A DNA stretch of 64,000 nt from Toxorhynchites rutilus septentrionalis. Its lineage: Eukaryota; Arthropoda; Insecta; Diptera; Culicidae. This document shows, in pieces, positions 22,750 through 35,346 of this stretch. A model generated the notes under the pieces. It was not told the origin of the DNA, made no database searches, and saw only the letters and a program-made list of their open reading frames with translations. Where the stretch lies: assembly GCF_029784135.1 (NCBI RefSeq), contig NC_073746.1, forward strand, positions 298,227,614 through 298,291,613, read 5' to 3'. Each line of letters starts with the position of its first letter. The first letter of the stretch is position 1. The translations under genes and the position numbers were made by a program.

Positions 22750-23398
22750 GGTAGATATCACTGGAAAAGTGGCCTTAAGTCTATGCAAAGTGAAGTCACC
22801 CGAATTAGGAAACATTCCGTAATCTGTAAACTCCAAATCGTACCTAAGATAGTCCATAATACAAACCTTCCAAGAAATCCATATTTCAACAGATTGAACC
22901 CAGTGTCTACTAACGCATAGGAGCCATCGCAAGCCTATTTCGTTGAGTACTACACTTGTTATTTTCTACTTTCGATATTTTCTTATGTCTCTGAAATCAC
23001 TGTCTTGAGCTCATCTACACTAGTATACTGCTTTCCATCGACGTAAAATTCTTCGAACTGGGAAGCTCCACAGGTTCTGTACTGGGGTTGAGTTCGATAT
23101 TTCCGCAAAAAGGTAGGTGGTGAGCCCTCCAAAAATCGGATGTAGTCTTCACTATTCATTTTGAAGGATGTGAAAGCTATCTTGAGCTTTACAGCTGCAC
23201 AAAATTTTGTTCACACCGTACATCATTCGCCACCGAAGTGCCGAGTAGATAAATGTTTTCTTGCTTCCATAAATCGCGCCAGTATCCGTTGAATTCATCA
23301 GGACCAATCTTTGTTCTTTTGCCGCAAAAATATGTCTTAACTTGTTGAGATTTGAAGGCGATAGTCTGAAGAAGCTGAAATTTATGTGGGTCTACCAT
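22750..23398 (-). pseudogene. Tc3-like transposase relic
   Basis: The minus strand gives KIGPDEFNGYWRDLWKQENIY, close to the LDGPDGFNGYWCDLRKK motif of the element at 62641-63831. In shifted frames follow LKIAFTSFKMNSEDYIRFLEGSPPTFLRKYRT and, after a deletion that removes the other catalytic residues, YVDGKQYTSVDELKTVISE. No ends were found. Dead copy. Confidence 0.7.
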
Positions 23399-23399
23399 A

Positions 23400-24035
23400 T
23401 TCCATTGCCGTTTTATGTGATTTCTAGAAACACAATTGTTTGTTGATGAGAGAAGTTGTAGAATTAGGCGTTTTCTTCTTTTTTTTTCTCTCGATGCTAG
23501 AACTCTTGACCAATACTTAACGAATTGTCTCCTGAGGAACGTTTCACTTCAAATATTCCTTGGTTAGCATCAATAATTTCAAGGTATTCGAAACAATTCG
23601 TATTATTTTGCCCTTTATTTTTTGGAGAAATTCGATTTACGTAGAGTCTTTGTAATTTTTTCTGTATACTTCGGGATTTGCCAAGTAATTGCGTATCACT
23701 TGATGACATCGACCAATTCTACTAGCAATTTTCCTAGTTCCAACTTTCCTTGCGAAATTCTAGTGATGCTGAAAAGAGCCGTGGCTTCGAAGTATCAACT
23801 GAAGATGGATGATTCTTGATTCATTCTCTCCCTCCTAAGAATTATTCCCAAGCTATAACAGTTATCGCGTCGCTCTTTTTCATTCGACATACACACGGTC
23901 ATAGGCGATTATGTATTAGTTTCGTCACCACCATTATTCCAAATTTCTAACAAACAAAACAATAAAACCGCTTAATGATAAAAATTTCAATCCCATTTTT
24001 CAAAATAACAACAATGTATGCGTGTGAAGCAGGAA
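23400..24035. other. No gene recognised
   Basis: AT-rich sequence with short frames only; no repeat ends seen. Confidence 0.4.
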
Positions 24036-24037
24036 TA

Positions 24038-24626
24038 CGAGGTATGGCTATTAAATAACGAGACTGCGCGCTTGGAGGGCGCCCTAGAGGGGTGGGAGAG
24101 AAAACGAACAGTGCGTTGGGTAGCTTGAAGTGTCTGCTATGAACGTACAAAAACACGTTTTTGTCACTATAGTAGTTTGTGAGCAGCAGTGGTTTGAATG
24201 GAACGTGGTTTGTAGTGCGCGTCGGAAATCGTGTGACGAAAAACACGAACAACAACATACCTGCCCATAACGCGCTGTCAGTGAAGCAATTTTTAGCCGA
24301 TAAAGGCATTCCAGTGCTCGAACATGCCCCGTACTCGCCAGATCTAGCCCCATGCGACTTTTTTTTTTCTATTCCCCAAGATCAAATCCGTGTTGAAAGG
24401 TACCCGATTTCAGACCGTACAAGAGGCGAAGGAAAAAGCGACGCGGCTTTTGAACGCCATCACAAAAGAAGAGTTTCAGCACTACTTCGAGTAATGGAAA
24501 AAACGTATGGAAAGGTGTGTGAGGAGCCAAGGGGAGTATATTGAAGGGGAGCATATCGTTGTACTGTAATTTTTAAAATATAACCCTTTTTCATAACCAG
24601 TCTCGTTTTTTAATAGTCATACCTCG
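24038..24626 (+). mobile_element. Internally deleted mariner element with TA duplication
   Basis: TIRs of about 28 bp start CGAGGTATGGCTATTAAATA at 24038 and are mirrored at 24600-24626 with two or so differences. TA flanks both ends. Only the last third of the transposase survives: PAHNALSVKQFLADKGIPVL, EHAPYSPDLAPCDFFF, the last holding the third aspartate of the DD34D triad. A frameshift in the T-run after that motif breaks the tail. The element could move only with enzyme from another copy. Confidence 0.9.
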
Positions 24627-24639
24627 TATATACAATCCG

Positions 24640-27435
24640 TCTTCACCAGACAGCATGAGAACCGTCGTTTTGTACCATTTTATCGAGTTTCGCCTTGAAA
24701 TCGAAGTTGAGATCAGAACCGTACGTAGCTTAAATTGCAATTGCAGTTTTCGTCCTCTCTCCATAGTGTCGGTTCACATGTTGTAGTGTTTGTTTTCTGC
24801 ATTTGAATTTCGAGCAATCAATGACCGACTGATCCGCAGTGACATATAAAATAGTTCCTCGACAATGCGTTAATTGCTTCTTATTGACGGTACGGGTAAG
24901 GAAAGCAGGGTAGGATGCTAAAACATGATCTAAAAAAACGTGACCTATTTTCCGATTTCACTCGCCGCTCACATTCTCCCACAATGCAATAAATTACATT
25001 ATTGTATGCAATTCGGACGTTTGCTTACATGGTATGGTTTCATTTTTCGATGTCACGCTGCATCGAACGAGAGGTATTAATCGTTTTGCACCGTGGTTTA
25101 GGTTTCTAGTTTCACTCCATACAGCGATCGGTCAACGCCATATGTTAGGGATGAAACTTGAGGCAGTATTCTAGTCTAGAAATATGAAGAAAATCATTTT
25201 TTTCCTACATATTTCTGTACTTTAGGCATTCAACAATCCCTAGATAGAACTTATCTAAAATCCTATTATTCACCGAGTTAGAGCCATTTTAGTGATGCGG
25301 CATTTAACCTGGTACGGCCATAACAATGAACTTCAAACGCGTTTTTTTCGAAACTAGGTTTTTCAAAATGGCGTACACGATATCTCAAATTCTACTGAAC
25401 CGATTCATGTGGAAGTTATATGAAAACAATCTGCATCAATCTCTTTCTCGCATGAACCTCTAAAAAGTTCAATTTTTTAAATTTTACTATTTTTTAAAAA
25501 ATCTGGAAACATTAGAAAAAACGTTTTTAGCCGAATTTTGTTTTTCAAACGATAGAGACATCTTTACTGATTCAGAATCTGTTCGATTTTTTGTTTCAAA
25601 TGACCAGAAGGGCTGGAATCGTGTACGCCATGGTACACCTATTCATCAGCTCATAACTATTCTAGTTATGAATATTTTTTCTCCGTTCAATTTTTGTTTT
25701 ATTGTTTAAAGATAGATGAACAAATAATGATATAATGGATATTAAAAACATTTTTTGTTTTATTTTTACGGAGCTCGAAAAAACGTCCGAAATTCTTGTA
25801 TCTACACTAGAATACCCCCTTAATATGAAGATTGTCAAATCTGCCACCAACAAATTTTATAGAAGAGTATTCCAAAGCAAGTATAGTGAAAAGTGGAAAG
25901 TGGAAAATGGTTATGAATTGCATTTGCGAAACATACATCCTTCAGCCAACGAGTAGAGTTTGTTCTCTATGCAGAATCGCTTCAGAGGGAGAGTTGTGAA
26001 TGAAATATCTAACTGCATTGCAATTTTAATCTTTTCTTAAATTGTTCTTAAATTCGTTGTGGCGACTCGACGAAAAGTTACTTCTCATCGGTTTTGATAC
26101 CGTTGAGTGGAAAGTGGATTTTGAATCACGATTCAGTTGCTTCCATACCACCACGCAAAATATCGACCTTCTCAAGGGCTACCAAAGCTTTAAATAAAAA
26201 GTTATTTCAAAAAGATCCATGCATTCCAATATCCGAAATAACCAGAAGCAAAAATGCCGATTTGTGTGAATTTGAGATTTTTTTGGTGATTTTTTTCTGA
26301 TCGTTCATTAAATTTTCGCGAATTCGTAGATTGTTTTTTCGTATTGAGTGCGATATCAATTTCCAGCGGTGAGAGCTGTATTCTTCGGTGGAAAACTGAA
26401 GTTGAAACTTTGTTTCGCCGTGGATGCTATCCGATTCGGCTCGAATTTTTTTCTGTTGCCGTTCTGCGGATTATCTCTTAAGGAATGATGTTTTTGACAG
26501 CGTTGGAGATGTAATTTTGCATGACTCACTTGTTATTTTGTTTCGTGCGATCCTTCCAAAGGAATATTCATTCATTGAATGTTGTTTTCCACTCTTTGTT
26601 TTGTTATGTTTTCTATCAGTCCCGAATGAAGATGGTCGGGGAGTGTAAAATAATTCATCGTGCAATCTTACGATTGTTTGCTGCATTCTTTTTGCCATGA
26701 TTATTCCAAGCAGATACAATAGTGATTTATAATCAAGTGTGGAGAAATGAGCGAATGAACTTTTCCATACTTGGCTGGAACCCAACATCAATAGACAGCT
26801 ATTAATTGATATCGTTGGATTGGATAGTGTACGTCTGGGATTTATATTTTTAAAATTTAGTGGGGAAAGATAAGCTGCTTCATTAAAAGTCTCAAACTGT
26901 GTGTGAAAATATGTTTATCGGTCGACAAAAGTTTATGTAATAATTTGATGCGCACAAAATATGTGCAATTTTTCATATTCTCTTTTTGGACAACACACAG
27001 GTTCCATGTAAGATCATATTTCATAATGTTCATTCAGGGAAAAAATCAGCAGCGATTTTCACTATCAATCATACCAACAATCACGATAACACGTACACGC
27101 AACAGGCCAAACAATTAATTGAAAGTAACGAAAAAACTTTTTTCGCAACATGCCCTCACTATAACATTTTATGTTTACCTAATCCATTAATCGCCCCAGC
27201 TTCCCCCAGATTATTTTGATAATCAGAAAGTATATGATTGTTACGCGGAATTGAAAGAATACATGAAATTGAAAATATATAGTTTTGCTTTTAAAACTAC
27301 GAAAATCTAATTTAATGTTTAACCCAAAATTGAGTACACATTAACAAAATAAACCCTGCGTTACATGCATTTTGCTCATAAATGACAAATCGTTTCATTT
27401 TCCTTACAAACGTTCTCGTTATATAATATTTATCC
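24640..27435. other. No gene; degraded repeats
   Basis: 24830-25060 shares blocks with 8930-9040 and 32540-32580 (AACGTGACCTATTTTCC-like). 25250-25640 is related to 17700-18180. 26275-26440 shares style with 40580-40740. No convincing coding frame on either strand. Confidence 0.4.
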
Positions 27436-27439
27436 ATTC

Positions 27440-27724
27440 CGTCCAGCGCAAACCAGTTCAGCTGCACTTGTTCGTTCGCAAACACTTCGTTCCCAAACAG
27501 TTCACTCTCAATCAGATCTTTCCCATACAGTTCACTCTTCAACAGTTCACTTTCAAACAGTTCACTCGCAAACCGTTCCTACGGAATCAGTTCGTTCACG
27601 AACCGTTCGCTCGCAATCAGTTCGTGGGGAGAACTACCGTTCTTTGAAAAAGAACGACCGCTCGTTCACTCTTTTCGGCGAACTAGTTCATTCGTACCGT
27701 TCGTGAACGGTTTGCCCATCTCTA
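27440..27724. mobile_element. hAT-type end with subterminal short tandem array
   Basis: Repeated 12-15-bp units built on CAGTTCACTC and CAATCAGTTCGTTC lead to a terminal GGTTTGCCCATCTCTA at 27709-27724. The last bases equal the ends of the two hAT-type elements at 34238 and 38123. The opposite end was not found, so this is a fragment or its left end is diverged. Confidence 0.6.
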
Positions 27725-27989
27725 ATTCGCAATGAGCAGAAATTTTGGGACACGTGCGCCTTGTTGTAGCACTCAGCTCTAGCATCGGGAGGCTCCGCGG
27801 ATATCTCTATCTTCGACGACGATAGCTGGCGTCTCTACGATTTTACCAAAACTCTCCTTCCGTCTTAACCACATTTGCTCGTCGCGATGTTGTACTGGGT
27901 TCTCCCAGATACCAGCTCAGAAGTTTGTCACATCGCTGATATCTTGTAGACCTTTTCTCGATCAGAAAATTGTTTCTGGTTTGGATATT

Positions 27990-29161
27990 TTCGTACAAAA
28001 AATGACATTTTGACCTAAGAGTTATTACCATCAGCCCATTGTCCCGCCCCAGCTACTTACGTTGTATTGTTTACTTCTCGCCTGACCCGCTTCCACACGC
28101 GCTGACCTCGCATGCTGCTGCACATACTTCTATGCTGAACTTTCCCAACGCGTCCGCCACTACTTAATCGCGTGGATGATGTTTTGCTTTCTTCCCAACT
28201 GCGTGTGTTTCTCACCATCTACTTCACTGCCTTATGGTTGTGTTGGTATCGTTGGTGCCACATCAGTCACAGACGACAGCACACGCTTCTCGAAGTGCAA
28301 ACACGATGGCCCCCGCTGCATTCGAGTGCTCATGATGCCGCCGTCACACAGAGCTCTCACCGGGAGCGGAAGAGAGCGACATCCATTGTGCAACGGCTTT
28401 GTTGAGCGCGCGCTCTGCTGCTTCTGCGATGACGTGTGTGGTGATAAATACTAGTCGCGCTGTGCGGCGTTGATGGCTCTGGCTCATTCCGCGTTGGCTC
28501 GGTTCCCGAATCGGTCGAGGTTGCCCTAAGCTCTCTCGCGCGCGCTTCTGTCCGTGTTGTGTGCAGCTCTCTGTGTGCTGTTTTGTGCAGACTTGTTTTT
28601 GTAGCAGAAATACATACTTATTACTCGAGGTGCAGTTCCGCTAGCAGCAATAGTGAGCAGACGGAGACGCGGTGGGGGTGGGCTTTTTTTCACAAACACC
28701 GTGCGAAGAATATATTTAGCGTGATAAATAAGTACAAGTGGTGCGATGTGTGATTTCTGTAAATTGTTGCAACGCCGAGTGGAAATAAGCGCGAGCGTGT
28801 GAAAGTTTTTGTGGTTAGTGAACATTTTAAATTTAGTACTTTTCGAATCATTTGGGGGTACTTTCAGTTTCTTGGAAGTCGAACGGGTGGTGACTGCTGC
28901 CGTGAAGGCGGTGAAGGAAGCAACCTTTCTGTGTGCTGTAAGCAATAGAGCGATTGTCGGTTAGGAGGGGCCTGCAAACGAGTGAAGAAGTTCTGCTGTG
29001 AGAAGCTAGTCTGAAGCGATATCTCGGACACACAACAGGCTGTGTAGTGACTTGGATCAAAGCCTGCCTAGAGTGACTATTACGAGCAGTTTTGGTCTCG
29101 ATACGTGCTTTGTTTTCTCTTCTCTGAACGAAGTCGGTGCAGCAACCGAGCAAAAATGTAA
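27990..29161 (+). promoter_or_regulatory. Candidate host promoter and 5' leader exon
   Basis: This stretch is richer in CpG and CT-repeats (TCTCTCGCGCGCGC near 28535) than its surroundings, carries few recognisable repeats, and runs into GAGCAAAAATGTAAGTAG at 29149-29166. A donor site GTAAGT there would split an ATG (AT|G) across the exon junction. The composition fits a long untranslated first exon of a gene whose coding exons lie beyond the window. No start-site motif was proved; this is inference. Confidence 0.35.
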
Positions 29162-29169
29162 GTAGAATT

Positions 29170-30208
29170 TCAGGGTTGCGCAAATCGGTTCGTCCTTAAA
29201 AGGCGGGTAGATTGTGGCGAAACGCTTCGGTACTTCATATCAAAGCACTTTGGACAAATGTGTGGTAGTTATCTGGGAGTTTTGCTGCTGGGGAGGGGTT
29301 CCAAGCCAACTAACTGTTTGACAGCGGCCGCTTCGCATATGTGCACTGAGTAACGTGAACCAACGACTTGAACTCATGTATTGGTGTGCGACATACAAAC
29401 ACGTTACAATTTGCATCACCCTTCTACCTGTAATTGCCGATGTTTCCAACAAAGATTTTCAGACGGCGCGCATTCGTGTCTTTCCGGGGTGAAACAATTT
29501 GTATAAGGTTGCATGCAGGTCTCCGGAACATCCCTGTCAAGTATTCCACGTCTGTTCTTACAGGACTGAACCTGCATCAAAGGGGAAAACTTCGTTCATT
29601 GTTGCGATAGTTGATCGAAGGAGAAGCGGTCACGGTCACCGCAACCACTGTGTTAGCCGAGGAGAATGTTTCGTTCTCCCCCCTCTAGATACGGAACAAA
29701 TATACATGTGTCGATATATTGTGTCATTGTTGTTTCTACATGCGATTCTCATGCTCTTCGCACAGAGATAGTGTGGGGTACCCCCACATACATCTGCAAA
29801 TCCGTTAGAGTATCAGAGCCCTGAAGCCGGAGCAGTGTTCGGATCCTTGAAAACATGCGACGTGTGCGTGTGAGCCATCATCGACAGAAAATACCTTTTC
29901 TTGAGCATGAGTGTAAGCTGCAGGCATAACGCACATATCACTGATGGTTTGAAGTCGGAGAGCGGCTGCACTCACCTTTAGGTAAAGCAGAAACCAGTAA
30001 AATTGCGTCCATCTTCTGTCAATCGTTTGACAAATCTTCCAGATATCGCAATAAGGCCCACACGTCTATACCGCTTGACTGAAGACGGCCATAATGATAG
30101 AAGTTCGAGAGCCTGGAATGTACCATTCATAACTTTCATTGGAATTCTAGCAGAGAAGCCAAGCTACCCAAATATGGACTTCCTCAAATGTACCATAATT
30201 GTATGTAC
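29170..30208. other. No gene recognised
   Basis: Moderately GC-balanced sequence after the candidate donor site, possibly intron. No repeats with recognisable ends. Confidence 0.35.
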
Positions 30209-30210
30209 TA

Positions 30211-30355
30211 CAGTCAACTCTCCCTAACTCGATATGCAAGGGACCATCGAGTTATGGAGAGACGAATGCTTGTAAAATCAATCGAAGGTACAATGAAATA
30301 AATCGAGTTAAGGAAAATATCAAGACACAAAGTGTCAGTTAGGGAGAGTTGACTG
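30211..30355. mobile_element. Pogo-like MITE, 145 bp
   Basis: TIRs CAGTCAACTCTCCCTAACT at both ends, perfectly inverted, flanked by TA (30209-30210 and 30356-30357). The end sequence resembles pogo/Tigger termini. Internal AACTCGA/TCGAGTTA palindromes continue the fold. Non-coding. Confidence 0.85.
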
Positions 30356-30524
30356 TAATTTGTTTCCAAAAAAATAAATCTCTTGGACAACTGACAAACC
30401 TCCAGAATTAGTTGTATAGTTCTATCCTGAGAATTATGTTTCAGTCCCTTTCTACGCTAGTGTTCTATCAGATGTCAAGATATTAATAATATTAACAGCT
30501 GAAGAGTGCAACAAAAAGAGTGAC

Positions 30525-32130
30525 CAAACCCTAAACATCGATTCAGACTACTACCTGGTGATGGTCAGACTGCGTTCTAAACTTTCAGTAAATAAACTGA
30601 ATGTTGCACCCCTCGATCAATGCTGGAGAACCCTGAATGCAACAATTAGCAGCACAGCAGAGACCTTCGTCGGATATGAACAACTTCGACAACTGAACAA
30701 ATAGTTTGACGACGAATGTCGGATGCTGTACATGCGCAGCTATACTGCATCGAGCGACTCGGCAAAACTTGGAACGATACAGACTTAGGCAAAGACAACA
30801 AAAACACCTCTTTCGGAAAAAAACGTGGTCTGAAGAGGAAGGGTGCGAGGATATGGAACTGCTTTATCGCTCTTGATACTTGTGGAAGTTCTTCAGGAAA
30901 CTCAACGCCTTGCATAAGGGCTTTATGCTCTGGGCCGAAACGTGCAAGAACAAAAAAGGAGACATCTTGACGAACGATCGCGAAGTGATCGAAAGCAGAC
31001 ACTCTTCACACTCGTCGATTCGGACAAGACTTTACCGATCCGCATGCAATCCTGAAAATTTACACCTGCCTTGTACGATCCAAACTCGACTTTTCGAGTG
31101 TGGTGTGGCGACCGCAGTATGATCTGCAAATTCAAAGACTTGAAAATGTTCAAAAGAAGTTCTTAAAATTTGCGCCGAGAAATCTGTGATGGAGAGAAGA
31201 ACCCGGCCATCATATAAAGATCTTTGCTGTTTGGTAGATCTGGCTTCCATCAGCAGCAGGCACAAAATTGCAGACATAACATTTTTTGGCAACGTGCTGA
31301 ACGGACGGATCAAAAGGCCGCGTCTCTACTTACAGCCCATAGTCCAAATAAACAAACTACAGTTATGAAAGGGTGTGGTAGCACTATGAAAAAACACAGA
31401 TGATACAGGAGACTAAGACGGCGTTGAAGAGGACTACACCGGTCCAGCGAACAACGATGACGTACCACCCTTGACAGTGGGTGAAATTGAAGAGGCAATT
31501 AATCAGTCAACGAACCACAAATCAGTTGATGACCTCGCAGCGGAGCTCTCCAGGAGGGGTCCGTAAAACTTGAATGATGCATACAAAATTCTGTGTCAGA
31601 TCCTCTTCCGCCATGCATCGCCCGAAGTAAGAAGATTTGTGGGAAGTTATCAGGCCAGATTCATGCCCGATTGCTCGACAATGGACCAGATTTTTACACC
31701 TCGCGAGTATCAAGTGCCTGCACACCACACCTTTGTCGACTTTACAGTCGCATGTGATAAAATCGACCCTGCTACGGACAATCATGGCTTCCTCGAATGC
31801 TCACAAGGCTGATTCAGTCAACAATGTGCGAAATTCAAGCGATCTGTCGAAATCGCTTGAGACTCACAAGGGACTGGAAAGCTCTGGTTCTGGAAAGTGT
31901 TACACGGAGAGCGGGCTTCAACGTGGGGTTTAATCAGTTGATCAGTTTTTCTGCTTCGCCGATTACGTGGTCATAATCGGAATAACACATGCGATGCGGG
32001 AGCGGACTTGTATACCTGCAAAATTTCCGGACGCGGCCCTGCAAAGATGCTGTTCGCATCCAATCCGGTGGGGACAAGAAGAAGAAGAGTCCATCGAGCG
32101 AGGAGCAGAACTTGACAAGAATCAGTGCGA
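30525..32130 (+). pseudogene. RTE-like LINE relic, interrupted and decayed
   Basis: Segments in order: NIDSDYYLVMVRLRSKL (end of endonuclease), FDDECRMLY, KLNALHKGFMLWAETCKNKKG and DILTNDREVIE (linker before RT). After a foreign stretch (about 31025-31335) it resumes VPPLTVGEIEEAINQSTNHKS, VGSYQARFMPDCSTMDQIFT, EYQVPAHHTFVDFTVACDKID (RT motif A), and near 32040 MLFASNPVGTRRRR (post-RT tail). Many stops and a large deletion between motif A and the tail. Same family as 20330-21138 and 53190-56560. Confidence 0.8.
31025..31335 (+). pseudogene. Jockey-like LINE tail lodged in the RTE-like LINE
   Basis: In shifting frames: DFTDPHAILKIYTCLVRSKL, DFSSVVWRPQYDLQIQRLEN, VQKKFLKFAPRNL. This is the region after the RT in Jockey-type LINEs, comparable with the 60254-60850 frame. 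It sits between two parts of the RTE-like LINE. Confidence 0.7.
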
Positions 32131-32139
32131 ATTTTAACT

Positions 32140-34229
32140 ATTGACCAAGGTGTCGACTACCGTGAAAATCAGGGAACATCAGGGAATTCAAACAATGTCA
32201 GGGAAAGTCAGGGAATATCAGGAAATTTCGTCACCAATCTGGAAAAAAATAAAATTCCGTCAATCTTTTGAATTAGAACGTTAATGATACCAAAAAATTT
32301 GTATTTGACTAGTTTAACTCTCTGTAGGTTTTTCAGTACAGCGCACAAAAGAAGACGGCTTTTACATTCGCGATGTTTTACTGGCATTTTTGACATCAGT
32401 ATCTTCCGTTCAGCTTCAACCAATTTCCTTCCTTTTCTGCTTCGAAAACTATCGATAAATTAATGCTTGAAAATCATACTATGAAAGCCGAGCTCCTGTG
32501 GTGCAGTTTTGTAGCACAAATCACTCCACACTGCTGAAACGTTAACTTTATTTCATGAAAACGTGACCTGTTTTCTGATTTGGCACCCTTAATGTAAAAA
32601 TTGGTGGCGATATAGTTGACACCGCCCATCTAGCGTAAAATGTTGGTGGCAATGTGATCGCCACTACCCGTAAAAGGGTTAAAAACTTCTAGCTTATTCG
32701 CCTTGACAAATACATTTAAAAGATTGTCAATGGAGGGTTTTGGGATCGAACACACGTTCACATCGTTCACTTTGTAGGCAGACACGCAACACATTTGGTT
32801 GCGAAATCCCTGTGTGATGAAAGATCACGCGTGCTTCTGTGTGATCTCCGTGTTGGAGAACCGATACAACAGAAAAATCGGCCGTTCCAAACATAATACA
32901 TTTTTGAAAGCGCTCTTCTGAGTTTTTCAATAATCGAAAAATATTGTATGAATGTCGGTCTCAATGGTAAAAGTATGACAAGGGGTCGGTCCAAAGGAAA
33001 GCTCCAGTATTACCCGGGTAGCAAGTCGTCTTCGGTTCCTGCATATTTCAGCATCTTGTATCTCTTTCAATTTAATCCTCTTGGTGAGAATGAAAGAGAA
33101 AAAATCTTCCATCCGAAAATACTGTATAAATATGTAAGTTATGTGATGTGACGAGAATTGTCGGTCTTTCAGTGCTGCGAATTCTTCACTATTCCGGTTC
33201 GTAGCATGTAATCTGACGCGGATTTTTATGCCAATACTAGATGTTAGCTGAGCTTCTCCTGGTTATGGATATTATAACGATTTTTGTTACATCAAGATCA
33301 CAGTAAACAAAATTTTGCAACATTAGTGAGATTGATATTTAGGCACAAGTCGTAATACCTTCCTTGTACGTCAAGAAAGATAAAAAAGTGATTTCCCATG
33401 AAAAACAGATTCGATTAAACCTGCTTCGCCGGTAGAATTCTCCACGTACACACTAAAAAAATACTGCTCGCACATACGTCAACCAGAGCAAAGCTTTCCA
33501 TTTCCATACACACTCCCACATCGGATCACAACTCCATTTCGGGAATGTAATTCCTCCGCAAGTTGCAAAAGGCAACTTGTTCTAACTAAACTGGTGTTCA
33601 TCTATCAGTCTCTCCCTCTGTAGCTTGGGTAAGCCATGCCACCCCACCCCCAAATCTCATCATCCGGCATGAGCATGATCGACACGCATCGTGTACTCAC
33701 CGTTCGGCTATCTGTTCTCTCCTTCGCCGAGACAGGCAACAATCGTCGGACGGCTACACGTGTGTACGCAATGTGCGTGCGGGGTGTATTCGCACAAATC
33801 ACAACACACCACAATCACAAAGCGAAAACACAGACAGATGAATGGGAAGAGCCGCGTCAGTAGATAAGTGAATATTTACCGCCGACTAACTGGAGTCTAT
33901 GTATTCAATCTCTGATATGTGCTTGCTCTGGGATTTGACGGTGCGTGTGGGTAGTCGAAGATAATCGAGATGGTAGTGATACCGACATAATTTTTGCACT
34001 CGAACTCTTCCATCAGGCTTTAACTGTTTGAAGATTCGCCACAAGCCGGATAGTAATCGAGCTTTCAGTGATTTAGTTAGCACATTAATTATCACTGTAT
34101 CGAAGAAAACCAATGAAAAAATATGCCCCAAATACACTAGCATGTGTTAGGGAAGTTATGTATTATTTTGTAACTTTCCGGAATAATTTTGATTTGAGGA
34201 ACAGGAAATAATCTTTCGGAGTGAGATAA
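32140..34229. other. No gene; minisatellite at 32160-32225
   Basis: A short direct repeat (ATCAGGGAA / GTCAGGGAA, about 8-15-bp spacing) occupies 32160-32225. A block near 32540-32580 (ATGAAAACGTGACCTGTTTT) recurs near 24935 and 43555. Nothing else identified. Confidence 0.4.
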
Positions 34230-34237
34230 CTTCGTAC

Positions 34238-35338
34238 TAGAGATGGGCAAATCAGCTCATCATGGTGAGCGGCTCAGAGCCGTTCAGCTCATACAAGTGA
34301 GCTGCTCATTTGGAACAGCTCTTCAGCTCAGTTGAATTTTGCAGTTGTCCACACAATTGCATATGAAACGTAATCACCATGGGACATTGCATAGTGTGCA
34401 TTTTTGAATAGACGGAAAGCAAAAAATAAACGAATTTAATTCGTAATTGTACAAAAACTAAAACTGATATGAATTCTAATAATATAATATACAACAAATA
34501 CTGTATGCTGAAATCCAACATAGAAGATGCTTAGGATATGCTGAACTTAAACAACAGAAAAACCAACAGTAGCCAAATAGAATGCCTCCAGGAATATTGG
34601 CCGAGACAAAAAAAAACCATCGAGATTTTTTTTTGCATCCGAGGATAAAAAAATAAATCCGCTAATAGGTGCAACGAGAAATAATTATTCGCGATCACAA
34701 AGGTAACAAAAGGACCAGTATCAATCATCAACATTTATGCCGGGTGGTTTTCTGTATTGTTTTGATTCAGCACGCGGAAATAAATGTATGTGTTTCCACA
34801 GTAATGTTTAAATAATAATGTAATATATTAAATTTCTTTACAAGCATATAATAATGTGTATTATTTTGTTTGGCCATATAAGAAAAATTTAATGAAGTAA
34901 CGAACGGTTGAATATCTTCAAAACAAAAACCTTTTTTCCTATATGGCAACTCTGCTAAAGCTAAAGTACGAAGAGGAATACACGAAAACAAACTGACGTC
35001 ATGCCATGAAGCGCGGGAGACGAAAAATTCTTTCGCGTCTCGCAATTCACACTCTCTGCAGCTTTTGCGCTCCACAGCTATGCAGCTCAACAGCTCAGCA
35101 GCTCAACAGCTCAACAGCTCTTCAGCTCAACAGCTCAACAGCTCATCAGCTCAACAGCTCAATGGCTCATCAGCTCTACAGCTCATCAGCTCAGCAGCTC
35201 ATCAGCTCAACAGCTCATCAGCTCCAGCTCCGTAATGAGCTGATGAGCTGCGTTTTTTTGATTGCGAGCCGATCCGAATCCGCTCACTATGATGAAACGA
35301 TTCGAATGAACAGCTCATGAGCGGATGGCACATCTCTA
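34238..35338. mobile_element. hAT-type non-autonomous element 1 (1.1 kb)
   Basis: Begins TAGAGATGGGCAAATC, ends GATGGCACATCTCTA, with the 8-bp duplication CTTCGTAC at 34230-34237 and 35339-35346. Eight-base duplications and these ends are typical of hAT transposons. The left edge has GAGCTG/CAGCTC repeats; the right subterminal region has an array (35076-35240) of 5-15-bp CAGCTCAACAGCTC-type units. No transposase. Element 2 at 38123 is a close relative. Confidence 0.9.
35076..35240. repeat. CAGCTC short tandem array inside hAT-type element 1
   Basis: About 20 CAGCTC hexamers spaced 10 or 15 bp apart (AACAGCTC, ATCAGCTC variants). A frame through it codes only repetitive S/T/A/Q/L and is not a gene. 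Dense subterminal repeats are common hAT transposase binding sites; that role here is inferred. Confidence 0.85.
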
Positions 35339-35346
35339 CTTCGTAC

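Noticed and set aside
35076..35240. Short direct repeats with variable gaps, CRISPR-like at first sight
   Set aside because: Spacing of 10-15 bp and a single hexamer theme; it is a subterminal transposon array.
35006..35320. 104-codon frame of S/T/A/Q/L repeats
   Set aside because: Produced by the CAGCTC tandem array of a hAT-type element, not a protein gene.
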